Assembly (NCBI RefSeq): GCF_030506305.1
Contig: NZ_CP119421.1
Span: 112,354 to 176,353, forward strand
DNA: 64,000 nucleotides
DNA from: Porifericola rhodea
GTDB taxonomy: Bacteria; Bacteroidota; Bacteroidia; Cytophagales; Cyclobacteriaceae
Reading direction: 5' to 3'
How positions within the stretch are numbered: position 1 is the first letter of the stretch; the number at the start of each line of letters is the position of its first letter. Shown in pieces: positions 26,518 through 35,049 of the stretch. Below the pieces are notes generated by a model. It did not search any database and was not told the DNA's origin. It worked only from the letters and a program-made list of their open reading frames with translations. The translations under genes and the position numbers were made by a program.

Positions 26518-27477
26518 ATGAAGCTATCGCTGGTAATTACGCTATACAATGAAGAGGATAATGTACAACCCCTTCTGGAACGTATAGAGGAGGCACTAAG
26601 CGGCTATGAATACGAAGTCATTTTGGTAGACGATGGCTCTAGCGATCGTACGGTGTTTATGGTGAAAAAGTATGCCGGCGAACATGTGCGCCTGGTTATT
26701 TTCAATAGAAATCATGGCCAGACTACAGCTATGGCAGCGGGTATTCACTATGCTAAAGGTGAGTATATCGTAACCATGGATGGTGACTTACAGAACGACC
26801 CGCTAGATATACCCAGTATGCTGGAAAAGATAGAGACCGAAGGCTGGGGCTTAGTGGCCGGCCGACGCGAAAAGCGTAAAGATGGTTTTATCTTGAGGAA
26901 GCTGCCCAGCAGAATCGCTAACTCTATGATTCGTAAGCTTACCGGTGTATACATCAGCGATTATGGTTGCTCACTAAAAATTTTCCGTAGCGATATTGCA
27001 CATAACCTGGGTTTGTATGGCGAACTTCATCGCTTTATTCCTGTCCTGGCAAAGCTTCAGGGAGCCAGTATTACCGAAATGGGCGTGCGGCACCATCCGC
27101 GTATTCATGGGCAATCTAAGTATGGGCTAGGGCGTACATTCAGGGTGATCAGCGACCTGATGTTAATGCTATTCTTCCAGAAGTATGTGCAAAAACCTAT
27201 GCACCTCTTTGGTACTATGGGCATTATTTCTTTTGTAGTAGGAGGACTTATCAATTTCTATCTATTAATAGAGAAATTATTGGGTAATGATATCTGGGGG
27301 CGCCCCCTCTTGTTGTTAGGAGTAGTACTGGTTATAGGGGGTATACAGCTGATTACTTTTGGTTTTATGGCTGAGCTAATTATGCGTACTTATTTTGAAT
27401 CTCAAAACAAAACACCTTATCGGGTCAAAGAAGTCTTTATTGGAAAATCAGCCAGCTCCGCAAAAACCAGCGTATAA
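26518..27477 (+). CDS. Polyprenyl-phosphate glycosyltransferase (DPM1/ArnC-like GT2)
   Basis: A 319-aa protein. The GT2 domain starts with LSLVITLYNEEDNVQPLL and carries VILVDDGSSDRT and the metal-binding MDGDLQNDP. Two C-terminal transmembrane helices (about 225-247 and 260-285) follow, as in ArnC and bacterial dolichyl-phosphate-mannose-synthase-like enzymes that transfer a sugar from a nucleotide to undecaprenyl phosphate. The ATG at 26518 is one base after the upstream stop; an in-frame GTG-region start further upstream would overlap that gene. It is in an operon with the ArnT-like transferase and the flippase-like protein. Confidence 0.93.
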   Translation: MKLSLVITLYNEEDNVQPLLERIEEALSGYEYEVILVDDGSSDRTVFMVKKYAGEHVRLVIFNRNHGQTTAMAAGIHYAKGEYIVTMDGDLQNDPLDIPSMLEKIETEGWGLVAGRREKRKDGFILRKLPSRIANSMIRKLTGVYISDYGCSLKIFRSDIAHNLGLYGELHRFIPVLAKLQGASITEMGVRHHPRIHGQSKYGLGRTFRVISDLMLMLFFQKYVQKPMHLFGTMGIISFVVGGLINFYLLIEKLLGNDIWGRPLLLLGVVLVIGGIQLITFGFMAELIMRTYFESQNKTPYRVKEVFIGKSASSAKTSV

Positions 27478-28354
27478 GCGATACCTCAATCTGTTACTAA
27501 AGATTGGGCTCACATCTCTGGCCCTTTTTCTGGTATTCAGAAAGGTAGACTTACAGCAGGTGGGGACTATTCTCCGCACGGCAGACTATTTATGGCTTGT
27601 GCCTGCACTATTCCTTTTCCTACTTTCTAAATATTTTAATGCGCTCAGGCTACAGGAGTTTTTTCGCTATGTAGGTTTACACCTGGATACTACCTATAAC
27701 CTAAAGCTTTATCTGGTAGGCATGTTTTACAATCTGTTTTTGCCGGGAGGAATTGGTGGAGATGGGTACAAAGTACTGTTGCTACGTAAAGCCAAAGGAG
27801 TAAAAACCCGTGATCTTATTACTGCCTCTTTACTAGACCGTATCAGTGGTGTAGTAGCACTGGGAGTACTGATGTTCTTCTCAGTATACTTCAGTAATAT
27901 TTATGAGTATCTGGAAGCCTGGCGCTGGCTGATATGGGCAGGCATTCTTCTGGCTTATCCTCTTTATTATATTTTGCTCCGGTATTTTTTTAAAAGCTTT
28001 CTACCCATTTTCAATAGTAGTAACATCTATTCCATACTAGTGCAGACGATACAGTTGGGCAGTGTGATTATGATTTTGCTGGCACTACATGTAGATACAC
28101 TATTTGCCGAATATAGTGCGCTATTTATGTTGTCTACCTTTGCTGCCATGCTTCCGTTAACTATAGGAGGAATTGGTGCTCGAGAGGCCGTGTTTGTTTA
28201 CCTCCCCCCTCTTATTGGTTCCAGTATTTCTGAAGATACTTCGGTTACCTTGAGCTTACTGTTTTTTCTGATTACCGTAGTCTCTTCGCTGGGTGGTGCT
28301 TTTATTAAAGCAGAACAACCCCAGTTTGATAAAACTGAGGCTGAAATTTCTTAG
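27440..28354 (+). CDS. Flippase-like integral membrane protein (UPF0104 / LPG-synthase TM region)
   Basis: About 304 aa with seven to eight transmembrane helices. Family marks are FLVFRKVDLQQVG near the start, FNLFLPGGIGGDGYKVLLLRK (cited by PGGIGGDGYK) and GGIGAREAVFVY toward the end. It belongs to the lysylphosphatidylglycerol-synthase TM region family (AglD/YbhN-like), whose small members are thought to move or modify polyprenyl- or phospholipids. No ATG is available: the candidate starts are TTG at 27440 (38 nt overlap with the previous gene) or TTG at 27395. I favour 27440. It is the last gene of the operon. Confidence 0.8.
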   Translation: MENQPAPQKPAYKRYLNLLLKIGLTSLALFLVFRKVDLQQVGTILRTADYLWLVPALFLFLLSKYFNALRLQEFFRYVGLHLDTTYNLKLYLVGMFYNLFLPGGIGGDGYKVLLLRKAKGVKTRDLITASLLDRISGVVALGVLMFFSVYFSNIYEYLEAWRWLIWAGILLAYPLYYILLRYFFKSFLPIFNSSNIYSILVQTIQLGSVIMILLALHVDTLFAEYSALFMLSTFAAMLPLTIGGIGAREAVFVYLPPLIGSSISEDTSVTLSLLFFLITVVSSLGGAFIKAEQPQFDKTEAEIS

Positions 28355-28368
28355 CCAAATATTTGGCT
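28353..28368. repeat. Perfect palindrome at the ends of two convergent genes
   Basis: AGCCAAAT followed directly by ATTTGGCT forms an uninterrupted 16-bp palindrome. It spans the last bases of the flippase gene stop (28352-28354) and the first base of the methyltransferase stop (28368-28370). With only 13 bases between the genes it may be a shared transcription end. Confidence 0.4.
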
Positions 28369-29003
28369 TAAATCCAGTTGAGCTTTACATTTTCAATACG
28401 TTCTTCTTGCAAACGTTGCTTTAGTTCTTGTATAGGCTTTACATGTGCTGGAATTTTGTTTTCATGAGTTTCTACCAGCATGAGGTCTATTTTTTGATGA
28501 AGATTTTCATCAAAAATTTTGTTTAACAACTCAACTTCTGCCCCTTCTATATCCATTTTGAGCACAGAAATACGAGTATCAGACTGACGGATAAACTCAA
28601 GTAGATTGATGGTTGCTACCTCCACCGCATTTGACTCGCAAACATTAACTTTTTCTTTGATAATAGATGAACTGACTGTAAAATCTACATTTTTTCCTTC
28701 CTGACTCATATGGAGATAAAGGGTAACTGTACCTTCATTTATCCATACCGCCTTCTGAACACACTCTACCATAGGATATTGTAGAAACTTCTTTTCCAGT
28801 ACCGAAAATGCTAAAGGATCGGGTTCAAAAGCAAAAATCTGAGCACCGGTTCTGGCAAATAAAGCAGAGATACTGCCTTGGTTGGCTCCACAGTCCAGGA
28901 TAATAGTGTTACTCAGGTCCTGTTTAATTAAGGAGTAAAGTTTTACATAAGAGATGTAATAGGCTAGCTGGTTCAGTAGCTTCCTTTTCAGTTGTTGTAT
29001 CAT
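28368..29003 (-). CDS. FkbM-family SAM-dependent methyltransferase
   Basis: A 211-aa methyltransferase. The SAM-binding motif NTIILDCGANQGSISALFA is near residue 31-49, followed by IFAFEPDPLAFSVLEKKF, which is the usual FkbM acidic loop. The catalytic-side signature ISVLKMDIEGAEVELLN is near residue 145, and LMLVETHE follows. FkbM enzymes O-methylate sugars or other small acceptors, often in surface-polysaccharide pathways. It is convergent with the glycosyl-transfer operon, from which it may be functionally separate. Confidence 0.9.
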   Translation of the reverse strand: MIQQLKRKLLNQLAYYISYVKLYSLIKQDLSNTIILDCGANQGSISALFARTGAQIFAFEPDPLAFSVLEKKFLQYPMVECVQKAVWINEGTVTLYLHMSQEGKNVDFTVSSSIIKEKVNVCESNAVEVATINLLEFIRQSDTRISVLKMDIEGAEVELLNKIFDENLHQKIDLMLVETHENKIPAHVKPIQELKQRLQEERIENVKLNWI

Positions 29004-29092
29004 AATAGACAGGGTAGTTTTTCAGCGAGGCTGAATTTTAGTGATCAACTCTGAATATAATAATTATTCTGGAGAAGTACAGTTTAAGCTAC

Positions 29093-30061
29093 TCAGAGAC
29101 CGTTCAGGTATTGATTAATCATGTCAAGCTGAGCCGTAAGCCCTTTATATTTTAGACTCTCAGCAGACATAGAATGTAAAGCCCTAACTAATGCGGTTTG
29201 CTGTGCTTTAGAAAGCTCTGCTACCTTCTCAAAGTAGGTTCGTATGGTAAAAAACACTGCCTTACCTTCAAGCAACCCACTAAGTGTTTGCCTTTCTACT
29301 CTCACCCATAATTGCGGATGTTCAGGGTCAAATTGCCGCCCCTGCCAAAGTTCAGGTTTTACCCCTTCAGGAGAATGTGGGTGATGGTTTAAACGCCTGT
29401 CTGTAGCTAACCCCCAGGCGAATCGTACAAAAGTAGCCGCTCGTGTCAGACTATGAAGCATAGGCTGATAACGCTCTTTCATCCTGCTCATGTCCGCTAC
29501 TGGTGCATGCACTGTAGAAAACGCTTTGCCTATCTTATCTTCTGCAGCCCAATGGTTAGGTGCGCAAAGGTGAATCAGAGACATAAAGTCACAGTCATCT
29601 TCTAATTGCCAAATGGCTACATCTTCCTGTATCTGACTGACCAGAGCGTCCAGCAGATTGATGTAACCTGAACTTACCATTGTGTGGTTATGCCTGTTAA
29701 AAACAATAATTTCTCCGCTAAGAATATTCTTGAGATGAGCCTCATGCTGATGGTTGTCTAAAACAAAGCAACGAGGATGATCTTGAAGTAAATGCCTAAG
29801 TATGAATTCCGCTGCCAGGAAGCCAGCTTCGGGGGAAAGTTTATGTTCCTGATAATATTTGTGGATGCTCTCTTCTCTGCAAGCCAGCTTATTGTGGTGG
29901 TAGTGGTACCAATTCTGATCTAGCTGAAAAAGCTGCCGATCAAGAGTTCCATTGCCAAAATCCGTTTCCAGTTTATGAAGACCGGGAGCAGTACTGTAGC
30001 TACCCGAAGCAAAAGGATAGTAATGGGCAGCAGGCATAAGATTTGGGCAAGACAACTCCAT
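29093..30061 (-). CDS. DUF3445 family protein (haem-dependent oxidative N-demethylase-like)
   Basis: A 322-aa protein matching DUF3445, the family of the haem-dependent oxidative N-demethylase alpha-like subunits. Seen here are LHLCAPNHWAAEDKIGKAF-like central residues (IHLCAPNHW, AEDKIGK), an IHAPVA-type segment (STVHAPVADM), and WVRVERQTL with TIRTYFEKVAEL toward the end. Family members bind haem and PAS-like partners. The partner subunits are not nearby, so the physiological reaction is unknown. It is cytoplasmic. It is followed by a cold-shock gene on the same strand but separated by about 310 nt, so no operon is assumed. Confidence 0.8.
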   Translation of the reverse strand: MELSCPNLMPAAHYYPFASGSYSTAPGLHKLETDFGNGTLDRQLFQLDQNWYHYHHNKLACREESIHKYYQEHKLSPEAGFLAAEFILRHLLQDHPRCFVLDNHQHEAHLKNILSGEIIVFNRHNHTMVSSGYINLLDALVSQIQEDVAIWQLEDDCDFMSLIHLCAPNHWAAEDKIGKAFSTVHAPVADMSRMKERYQPMLHSLTRAATFVRFAWGLATDRRLNHHPHSPEGVKPELWQGRQFDPEHPQLWVRVERQTLSGLLEGKAVFFTIRTYFEKVAELSKAQQTALVRALHSMSAESLKYKGLTAQLDMINQYLNGL

Positions 30062-30179
30062 CTACTAATGGTAAAGAACTTAATCAATAAAGCAAATAGC
30101 AATAAAAAAAAGAAGGGCTGAGTTAATTGCTTGCACAACTAAAACAGCCCAGAAGAATTATTAATTAGCTATATGTAAA

Positions 30180-30371
30180 CTATGCAAGTTTTACATTCAC
30201 TGCATTAAGTCCTTTTCTTCCTTCTTCAAGTTCGTAAGTAACTTCGTCATTTTCTCTGATTTCGTCTACTAAACCAGATACATGTACAAAGTACTCCTTG
30301 CCTGTTTCATCGTCTTTTACGAATCCATAACCTTTAGACTCATTAAAAAACTTTACTGTTCCGTGATTCAT
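30180..30371 (-). CDS. Cold-shock domain protein
   Basis: A 63-aa single cold-shock domain. RNP1 is in ESKGYGFVKDD and RNP2 in KEYFVHVSGLV. The start is the ATG at 30371 (MNHGTVKFFNESKGYGF), where all family members begin; the longer frame to 30434 adds 21 unrelated residues. It binds single-stranded RNA/DNA and is probably an RNA chaperone. It is the last of a minus-strand run with an RhlE-like helicase and a methyltransferase, 75 nt after the latter. The coupling with a DEAD-box helicase fits cold adaptation of RNA metabolism. Confidence 0.95.
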   Translation of the reverse strand: MNHGTVKFFNESKGYGFVKDDETGKEYFVHVSGLVDEIRENDEVTYELEEGRKGLNAVNVKLA

Positions 30372-30446
30372 GATATAAATTGATTTGTGATAATTGGTAC
30401 TAATTAATTTTGGAGTACTCAAAAGGTTGAACAAATGAGTAATTCA

Positions 30447-31370
30447 TTAGTTCGTTTTTTTTTCATTTTTTATGGCTGAAACTACATACATCAGCGCTCC
30501 TCCGGCAGCATGATATACTTCGTCTTCAAGAGCCTCCAGTATTTGATCTAACTTATTTACGTATTTTTTGTGATAATTCTCATAAAACTCCAGGTAATCC
30601 TTTCCCATTATAGAAAAATAGCTTTTGGTATCTACTCCTGATGGGGTAGAATGACTAGACTGTGCCCACTGTTGTAGCGTAGCTTGCTGTTCTCCTTTAT
30701 CGTAGGGTGGATACATTGCTATTGCTTTATCAGATATTCTTACTTCAATATCTTTGAGTCCTGCCTGCGCCAATAAGCCAGGCAAAAGGTCTCCTAAAGA
30801 GTTATCTCCATGACCGTACTTCTTCTTTCCTTTCTCGTAAATCAGCGCGTACTTCACATGCTCCATGGTCTCTTCTATGCTGGCATCAGCAGAAAGAGAG
30901 CTACGTATAAGGTGTTGCACCTGATTGTTGGGTTCTGCACACAATAGAGTGCCACCCGGCTTAAGTACTCTTTGCATTTCTGCAATCACCATCTCAGGCT
31001 CCCTTACATGTATCAGTACTGTCTGGCAGCTAACCAGGTCAAAACTATTATCGCCATAGGGCAAACGATCAGCTGAAGCACAGTCAAACTGAAAACTCCC
31101 TCCTCTTTCCGAGAAATAACGCTCATGATCCTGAGCATATTCCGCCCAGTTTGGGTCGTTGTCTACAGCAAAGACTTTAGCGCCATCTGCAAGAAAAGGA
31201 CAAAGCAACTTACTCCAATGGCAAAGACCACAGCCTACATCTAACATATCATTACACTGCTGTAGTGATAGTCGTGAGGCAAGTGTTTCCAAAAAGCTTT
31301 GGTTCCACCAATGATCCCGATAATTGTTGAAGTACTGAGCGGAATGCCCTGCTTTAATTTTCTTTTGCAT
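30447..31370 (-). CDS. Class I SAM-dependent methyltransferase
   Basis: A 307-aa methyltransferase. SAM-binding motif I is DMLDVGCGLCHWSKLL (about 41-56), motif II is VFAVDNDPNWAEYA, and the post-motif DLVSCQTVLIHVREP (about 110-125) and LKPGGTLLCAEPNN agree with methyltransferase domain 11 / ubiE-like proteins. The acceptor is unknown. It starts eight bases after the helicase stop, so it is in the same transcript as the RhlE-like gene. Why it is between a helicase and a cold-shock gene is not obvious. Confidence 0.9.
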   Translation of the reverse strand: MQKKIKAGHSAQYFNNYRDHWWNQSFLETLASRLSLQQCNDMLDVGCGLCHWSKLLCPFLADGAKVFAVDNDPNWAEYAQDHERYFSERGGSFQFDCASADRLPYGDNSFDLVSCQTVLIHVREPEMVIAEMQRVLKPGGTLLCAEPNNQVQHLIRSSLSADASIEETMEHVKYALIYEKGKKKYGHGDNSLGDLLPGLLAQAGLKDIEVRISDKAIAMYPPYDKGEQQATLQQWAQSSHSTPSGVDTKSYFSIMGKDYLEFYENYHKKYVNKLDQILEALEDEVYHAAGGALMYVVSAIKNEKKTN

Positions 31371-31378
31371 ACAGGCTG

Positions 31379-32641
31379 CTAACTACGAAACTTTCTTTTT
31401 GGAGCGGACGAACTATTATTTCTTTTTCTAAAATTAAACTTCTTTTTCTGTTCTCTGCCTGCTGTGCTTTGTTGCTGTTGCTGCTGCTCAGAGGGATTAA
31501 TAGTACCCAATGGATAAGGGTGATCTTCTACCACCGCTATCCTCTGGTCGATAAGTTTATGTATACTTCTAAGATATGCTTTCTCCTCCTGATCGCAAAA
31601 AGAGTAGGCTACTCCTTCTGCACCAGCTCTACCAGTTCTCCCAATTCGGTGCACATAGGTCTCAGGAACATTAGGCAGCTCATAATTGATTACATGAGAG
31701 AGCTCATCCACATCAATACCCCTGGCAGCAATATCAGTCGCTACTAATACTCGCGTACGGCGATTTTTAAAATTTTTCAGTGCATTTTGTCTGGCATTTT
31801 GCGACTTATTGCCATGAATAGCTTCAGCCGTAATACCTTTCTTCATCAGGTCTTTGGTTACCTTATTAGCTCCATGTTTGGTGCGGGTAAATACCAGGGC
31901 ACTGGCAATGCTATCGTCCTGCAGCAATATATGGTTAAGCAACGCTTTTTTATGCCCCTTGTCTACATAGTATACCGACTGCTGAATTGTTTCGGCAGTG
32001 GAAGATACCGGGGTAACTTCTACCTTTACCGGACTATCAAGTATGGTATCGGCTAGTTCCACTATATCTGGGGGCATGGTTGCCGAGAAGAAAAGGGTTT
32101 GCCTGTTTTTAGGCAGGCGAGCAATTACTCTTTTTACATCGTGTACAAAACCCATATCCAGCATACGGTCGGCTTCGTCTAATACGAAGAGTTCCAGGCT
32201 ACGAAGATCTATAAAGCCTTGCTGCATCAGATCCAGAAGGCGGCCAGGAGTAGCAATCAGGGTATCAGGACCTTTTCTGAGAGCGTCTTGCTGAGCCTTC
32301 TGCGATACTCCTCCAAAGATAACGGTATGTCTTAAAGGCAGATGACGTCCATAAGCACTAAAGCTTTCTCCAATCTGGATCGCTAATTCCCTTGTTGGGG
32401 TTAAAATTAGTGAGCGGATAGGGTTTTTATGCTTTCCTCTTGGCTGTTTGTCTAAAAGTTGCAGTATAGGAATTGCGAAAGCCGCAGTTTTCCCGGTACC
32501 GGTTTGTGCACAGCCTAAAAGATCTTTTCCTTGTAATATAGCGGGTATGGATTGTGCCTGAATAGGCGTGGGTTTATCATAACCCTCCTGATCTAAGGCC
32601 TTTAAGATAGGCGCGATCAGGTTCAATTCTTTAAATGTCAT
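31379..32641 (-). CDS. rhlE: DEAD-box RNA helicase, RhlE-like
   Basis: A 420-aa DEAD-box helicase. The Q motif is [14 protein letters not shown] (20-33), motif I is [11 protein letters not shown], motif II is [10 protein letters not shown], motif III is FSATMPP and motif VI is [12 protein letters not shown]. The C-terminal tail is low complexity, with six consecutive glutamines followed by lysine/arginine-rich RNA-binding-like sequence ([13 protein letters not shown]). It likely unwinds RNA structures in ribosome assembly or mRNA decay. It heads a three-gene run with a methyltransferase and a cold-shock protein, and its promoter lies in the 390-bp region to the right. Confidence 0.95.
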   Translation of the reverse strand: MTFKELNLIAPILKALDQEGYDKPTPIQAQSIPAILQGKDLLGCAQTGTGKTAAFAIPILQLLDKQPRGKHKNPIRSLILTPTRELAIQIGESFSAYGRHLPLRHTVIFGGVSQKAQQDALRKGPDTLIATPGRLLDLMQQGFIDLRSLELFVLDEADRMLDMGFVHDVKRVIARLPKNRQTLFFSATMPPDIVELADTILDSPVKVEVTPVSSTAETIQQSVYYVDKGHKKALLNHILLQDDSIASALVFTRTKHGANKVTKDLMKKGITAEAIHGNKSQNARQNALKNFKNRRTRVLVATDIAARGIDVDELSHVINYELPNVPETYVHRIGRTGRAGAEGVAYSFCDQEEKAYLRSIHKLIDQRIAVVEDHPYPLGTINPSEQQQQQQSTAGREQKKKFNFRKRNNSSSAPKRKFRS

Positions 32642-33032
32642 TCGTAAGTATTATAGTAAGGCTGGCCTAAATACAAGAGGGTCAGTGAGACGGGATCTTA
32701 TTCTCTAAAACAGCGCATTAATATTTTTACAGCTTTTGTTGCTGATGTTGTTATATACACAATTAAATCTCCAAGGTGGTTCCCTTGATCAAAAAAATCT
32801 ATTCTTTTCTTAATGCAAAGGAAGGTATAAAAAATGCTTCTACAAAATAAAGCGGAAAAAGTATCTCAAACAAAATTTAATTTACTAAATCATTAGAATC
32901 CTTTCTGCCTGTAAATTAAGTAGTTAGATGCTATTTTAGCGTTCCTGCTTTTAAGCAGAAGTTTTTATTTTTGGCAAAAAAAAGCCTTCCTACTAAGTAG
33001 GAAGGCTCATTATCAGGACTAAAAATTTCCTG
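32642..33032. other. Intergenic region, about 390 bp
   Basis: It contains the upstream region of rhlE and, at its right end, the terminator of the following minus-strand cluster. A second short hairpin (CTGCTT/AAGCAG, 32945-32958) is followed on the plus strand by T-rich sequence, though no plus-strand gene ends here. Nothing else is seen. Confidence 0.5.
32983..33007 (-). terminator. Strong intrinsic terminator of the oxidative cluster
   Basis: A perfect 11-bp stem, AGCCTTCCTAC (32983-32993) with GTAGGAAGGCT (32997-33007), three-base loop. On the minus strand it is followed by eight Ts. It lies 25 nt past the last stop codon of the cluster (33033). Confidence 0.92.
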
Positions 33033-35000
33033 TTAGTCGTTCAGAGAGTTGATCCATGAAGCAATTTTCAGGGCTTCATCTCTAGGTACCTGAGGCATAG
33101 GAGGCATCTCAGTAGAGTAATCGCTCCAGTTTTCAGGCTTAGGATTGTAGATCAGGTCTACAATCTCTTCATCAGAATAATTACGCTTGGCAATTTCTTT
33201 AAAAGCAGGTCCTACCTGACGACTGTCTCTGTTATGGCAAGCAGTACAGGTATTGCTGGTTAATAAAGGCTCAATCTCGGCAAAAGTAGGAGCTGCTGCT
33301 TTTTGAGCCGCGGCCTTTTGTCCGGGACCATCTGGAGAAACCAGATTCTTAGGCGCTTCTTTTCTAGGCTTAGGCTTAGAAGTTTGCGCCGCAGAATTAC
33401 GTGTACTTAGCTCACTCATCTGGAGTTTTTCTCCTTCAGGAATGTTATTAAGCGTATAATATGCTGTAGGGTGTACCAGAGAGTAGAAATTGTCTTTTTC
33501 TCTTACCCCTGCCAGGCGAATTGTGTGTACATAATGACGCTTAAGTCCATCCACTACTATACGGACTTTCATTCCGTCTTTAGAAACTTTTACTCCTTTT
33601 ACAATAGCTTCGTTATTATCTACAGGCGGGCTACCGTATACCGGATGATACTTGTAGATATAGCTGTATACATCGTACGATGCAATATCTTCAGCAGACT
33701 TGCGGTCTACCGGGCGAGTAAACTCTACTTCAAACCCATCAGGCATAGCCTTTACGGTTTTCATTTCAAAAGGTACCTGTGTATTCCATACCAATCTCTG
33801 TAGTCCTTCATTCGCTGTACCAGCAGATCCCCATCCACGGTTGGTTTCACCCACAAACAAAGACTTATCATTTCCCCATGCCATACGTAGCACACCAGAC
33901 TGGAAACCGCTTCTGAAATCAAAAGCTACTCCCTGGTATTCGCCATTAACTTCCTCCAGCACCACACGCATAATTTTACTCTGTCCCTGGTCTCCTACTA
34001 ACAGTTGACCTTCAAAAGGACCAAAGTGATCGTCAGGTATTGGAAGAATCTCCGAGTTAGAGATACCCAAAATACCATGAGGCAACCATACTGCTGGTAA
34101 CTTCAGTTCAGGAAAATCATCCTTTAGTTCGTATAGAGCTGTGTAATCTTCGTTTTGTACGTTTTCTGGCTTAATATATCTGCCATTCTCATTTTTCACC
34201 TTGCGAGGATCTACTTTCGCATACAAATCCTCTGCTTTCAGGTCAAGAGGTGTATTAGGCATATCTGTCCAGCGAAGTCCGGCGGGGTGACCTACAAAGT
34301 CTCCTTTTTCTACATGCCATACACCACCAGAACCCATCCAGTCACCTTGGTTATCGGTATAGAAAAGCTCACCATCAATAAGGCCAAGACCAGCAGGTGA
34401 ACGCATACCAGTAGCAAAAGGCTCCATATTTCCTTCAGGGTCAATTTTCATAACCCAACCTCTCCATGGCACTCTACTTTCACCTCTCCACCATTCCTCT
34501 GAGCCAAATGCAACATTGGCGGAAACGAAGAATGATCCGTCTGAAGTAATTTTAGGACCAAAGCTGTACTCATGGTAGTGGGCAGACAAAGGCCAGGAGT
34601 ATACAGTTTCGTATACATCTGCTTTACCATCTTTGTTGGTATCTTCCAGGCGAGTAAGCTCGCCACGCTGAGCACAGTAGAAAGAGCCATCTTTGTAGCT
34701 CAGACCTAGTATTTCATGCAAACCTGAAGCAAACAGACGGAAAAAAGGCTGACTGCTGGTTGGATTTTCAATGATATACACATCACCTCTTCGAGTAGAT
34801 ATTCCCAGGTCACCATTAGGCAGCACTGTTAAACCGCCTACTTCTAATAACACACCTTCTGGCACCGGCACATTCATGATGCTGAAGTAATCTTCTTCTT
34901 TAGGAGATTCCTGCGCTTGGGAAGCATAAGGAATAGCAAGCAGGCCCAGAAGAACCAAAGACATGCAAGCCTGAAATAACTTTATATGCTTAGATATCAT
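33033..35000 (-). CDS. Exported beta-propeller dehydrogenase-like protein with C-terminal cytochrome c
   Basis: A 655-aa protein. The ATG at 35000 gives a signal peptide (LFQACMSLVLLGLLAIPYA); the longer frame would begin at a TTG. Residues about 40-400 form a sugar-dehydrogenase/NHL-like propeller (GLTVLPNGDLGISTRRGDVY, GMRSPAGLGLIDGELFYTDN). A Fn3-like stretch and a low-complexity Ala/Lys/Pro linker follow, then a cytochrome c domain with CTACH (C585, C588, H589). The axial methionine is probably within EMPPMPQVP. It is periplasmic or surface-exposed and presumably passes electrons from a sugar oxidation to the haem. It is the last gene of the block and is 49 nt after the DUF1080 gene. Confidence 0.87.
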   Translation of the reverse strand: MISKHIKLFQACMSLVLLGLLAIPYASQAQESPKEEDYFSIMNVPVPEGVLLEVGGLTVLPNGDLGISTRRGDVYIIENPTSSQPFFRLFASGLHEILGLSYKDGSFYCAQRGELTRLEDTNKDGKADVYETVYSWPLSAHYHEYSFGPKITSDGSFFVSANVAFGSEEWWRGESRVPWRGWVMKIDPEGNMEPFATGMRSPAGLGLIDGELFYTDNQGDWMGSGGVWHVEKGDFVGHPAGLRWTDMPNTPLDLKAEDLYAKVDPRKVKNENGRYIKPENVQNEDYTALYELKDDFPELKLPAVWLPHGILGISNSEILPIPDDHFGPFEGQLLVGDQGQSKIMRVVLEEVNGEYQGVAFDFRSGFQSGVLRMAWGNDKSLFVGETNRGWGSAGTANEGLQRLVWNTQVPFEMKTVKAMPDGFEVEFTRPVDRKSAEDIASYDVYSYIYKYHPVYGSPPVDNNEAIVKGVKVSKDGMKVRIVVDGLKRHYVHTIRLAGVREKDNFYSLVHPTAYYTLNNIPEGEKLQMSELSTRNSAAQTSKPKPRKEAPKNLVSPDGPGQKAAAQKAAAPTFAEIEPLLTSNTCTACHNRDSRQVGPAFKEIAKRNYSDEEIVDLIYNPKPENWSDYSTEMPPMPQVPRDEALKIASWINSLND

Positions 35001-35049
35001 GTTAGTATTTAATTTTTTTCTCAAAGCTTCAATTAAGCTCAATACAGAT

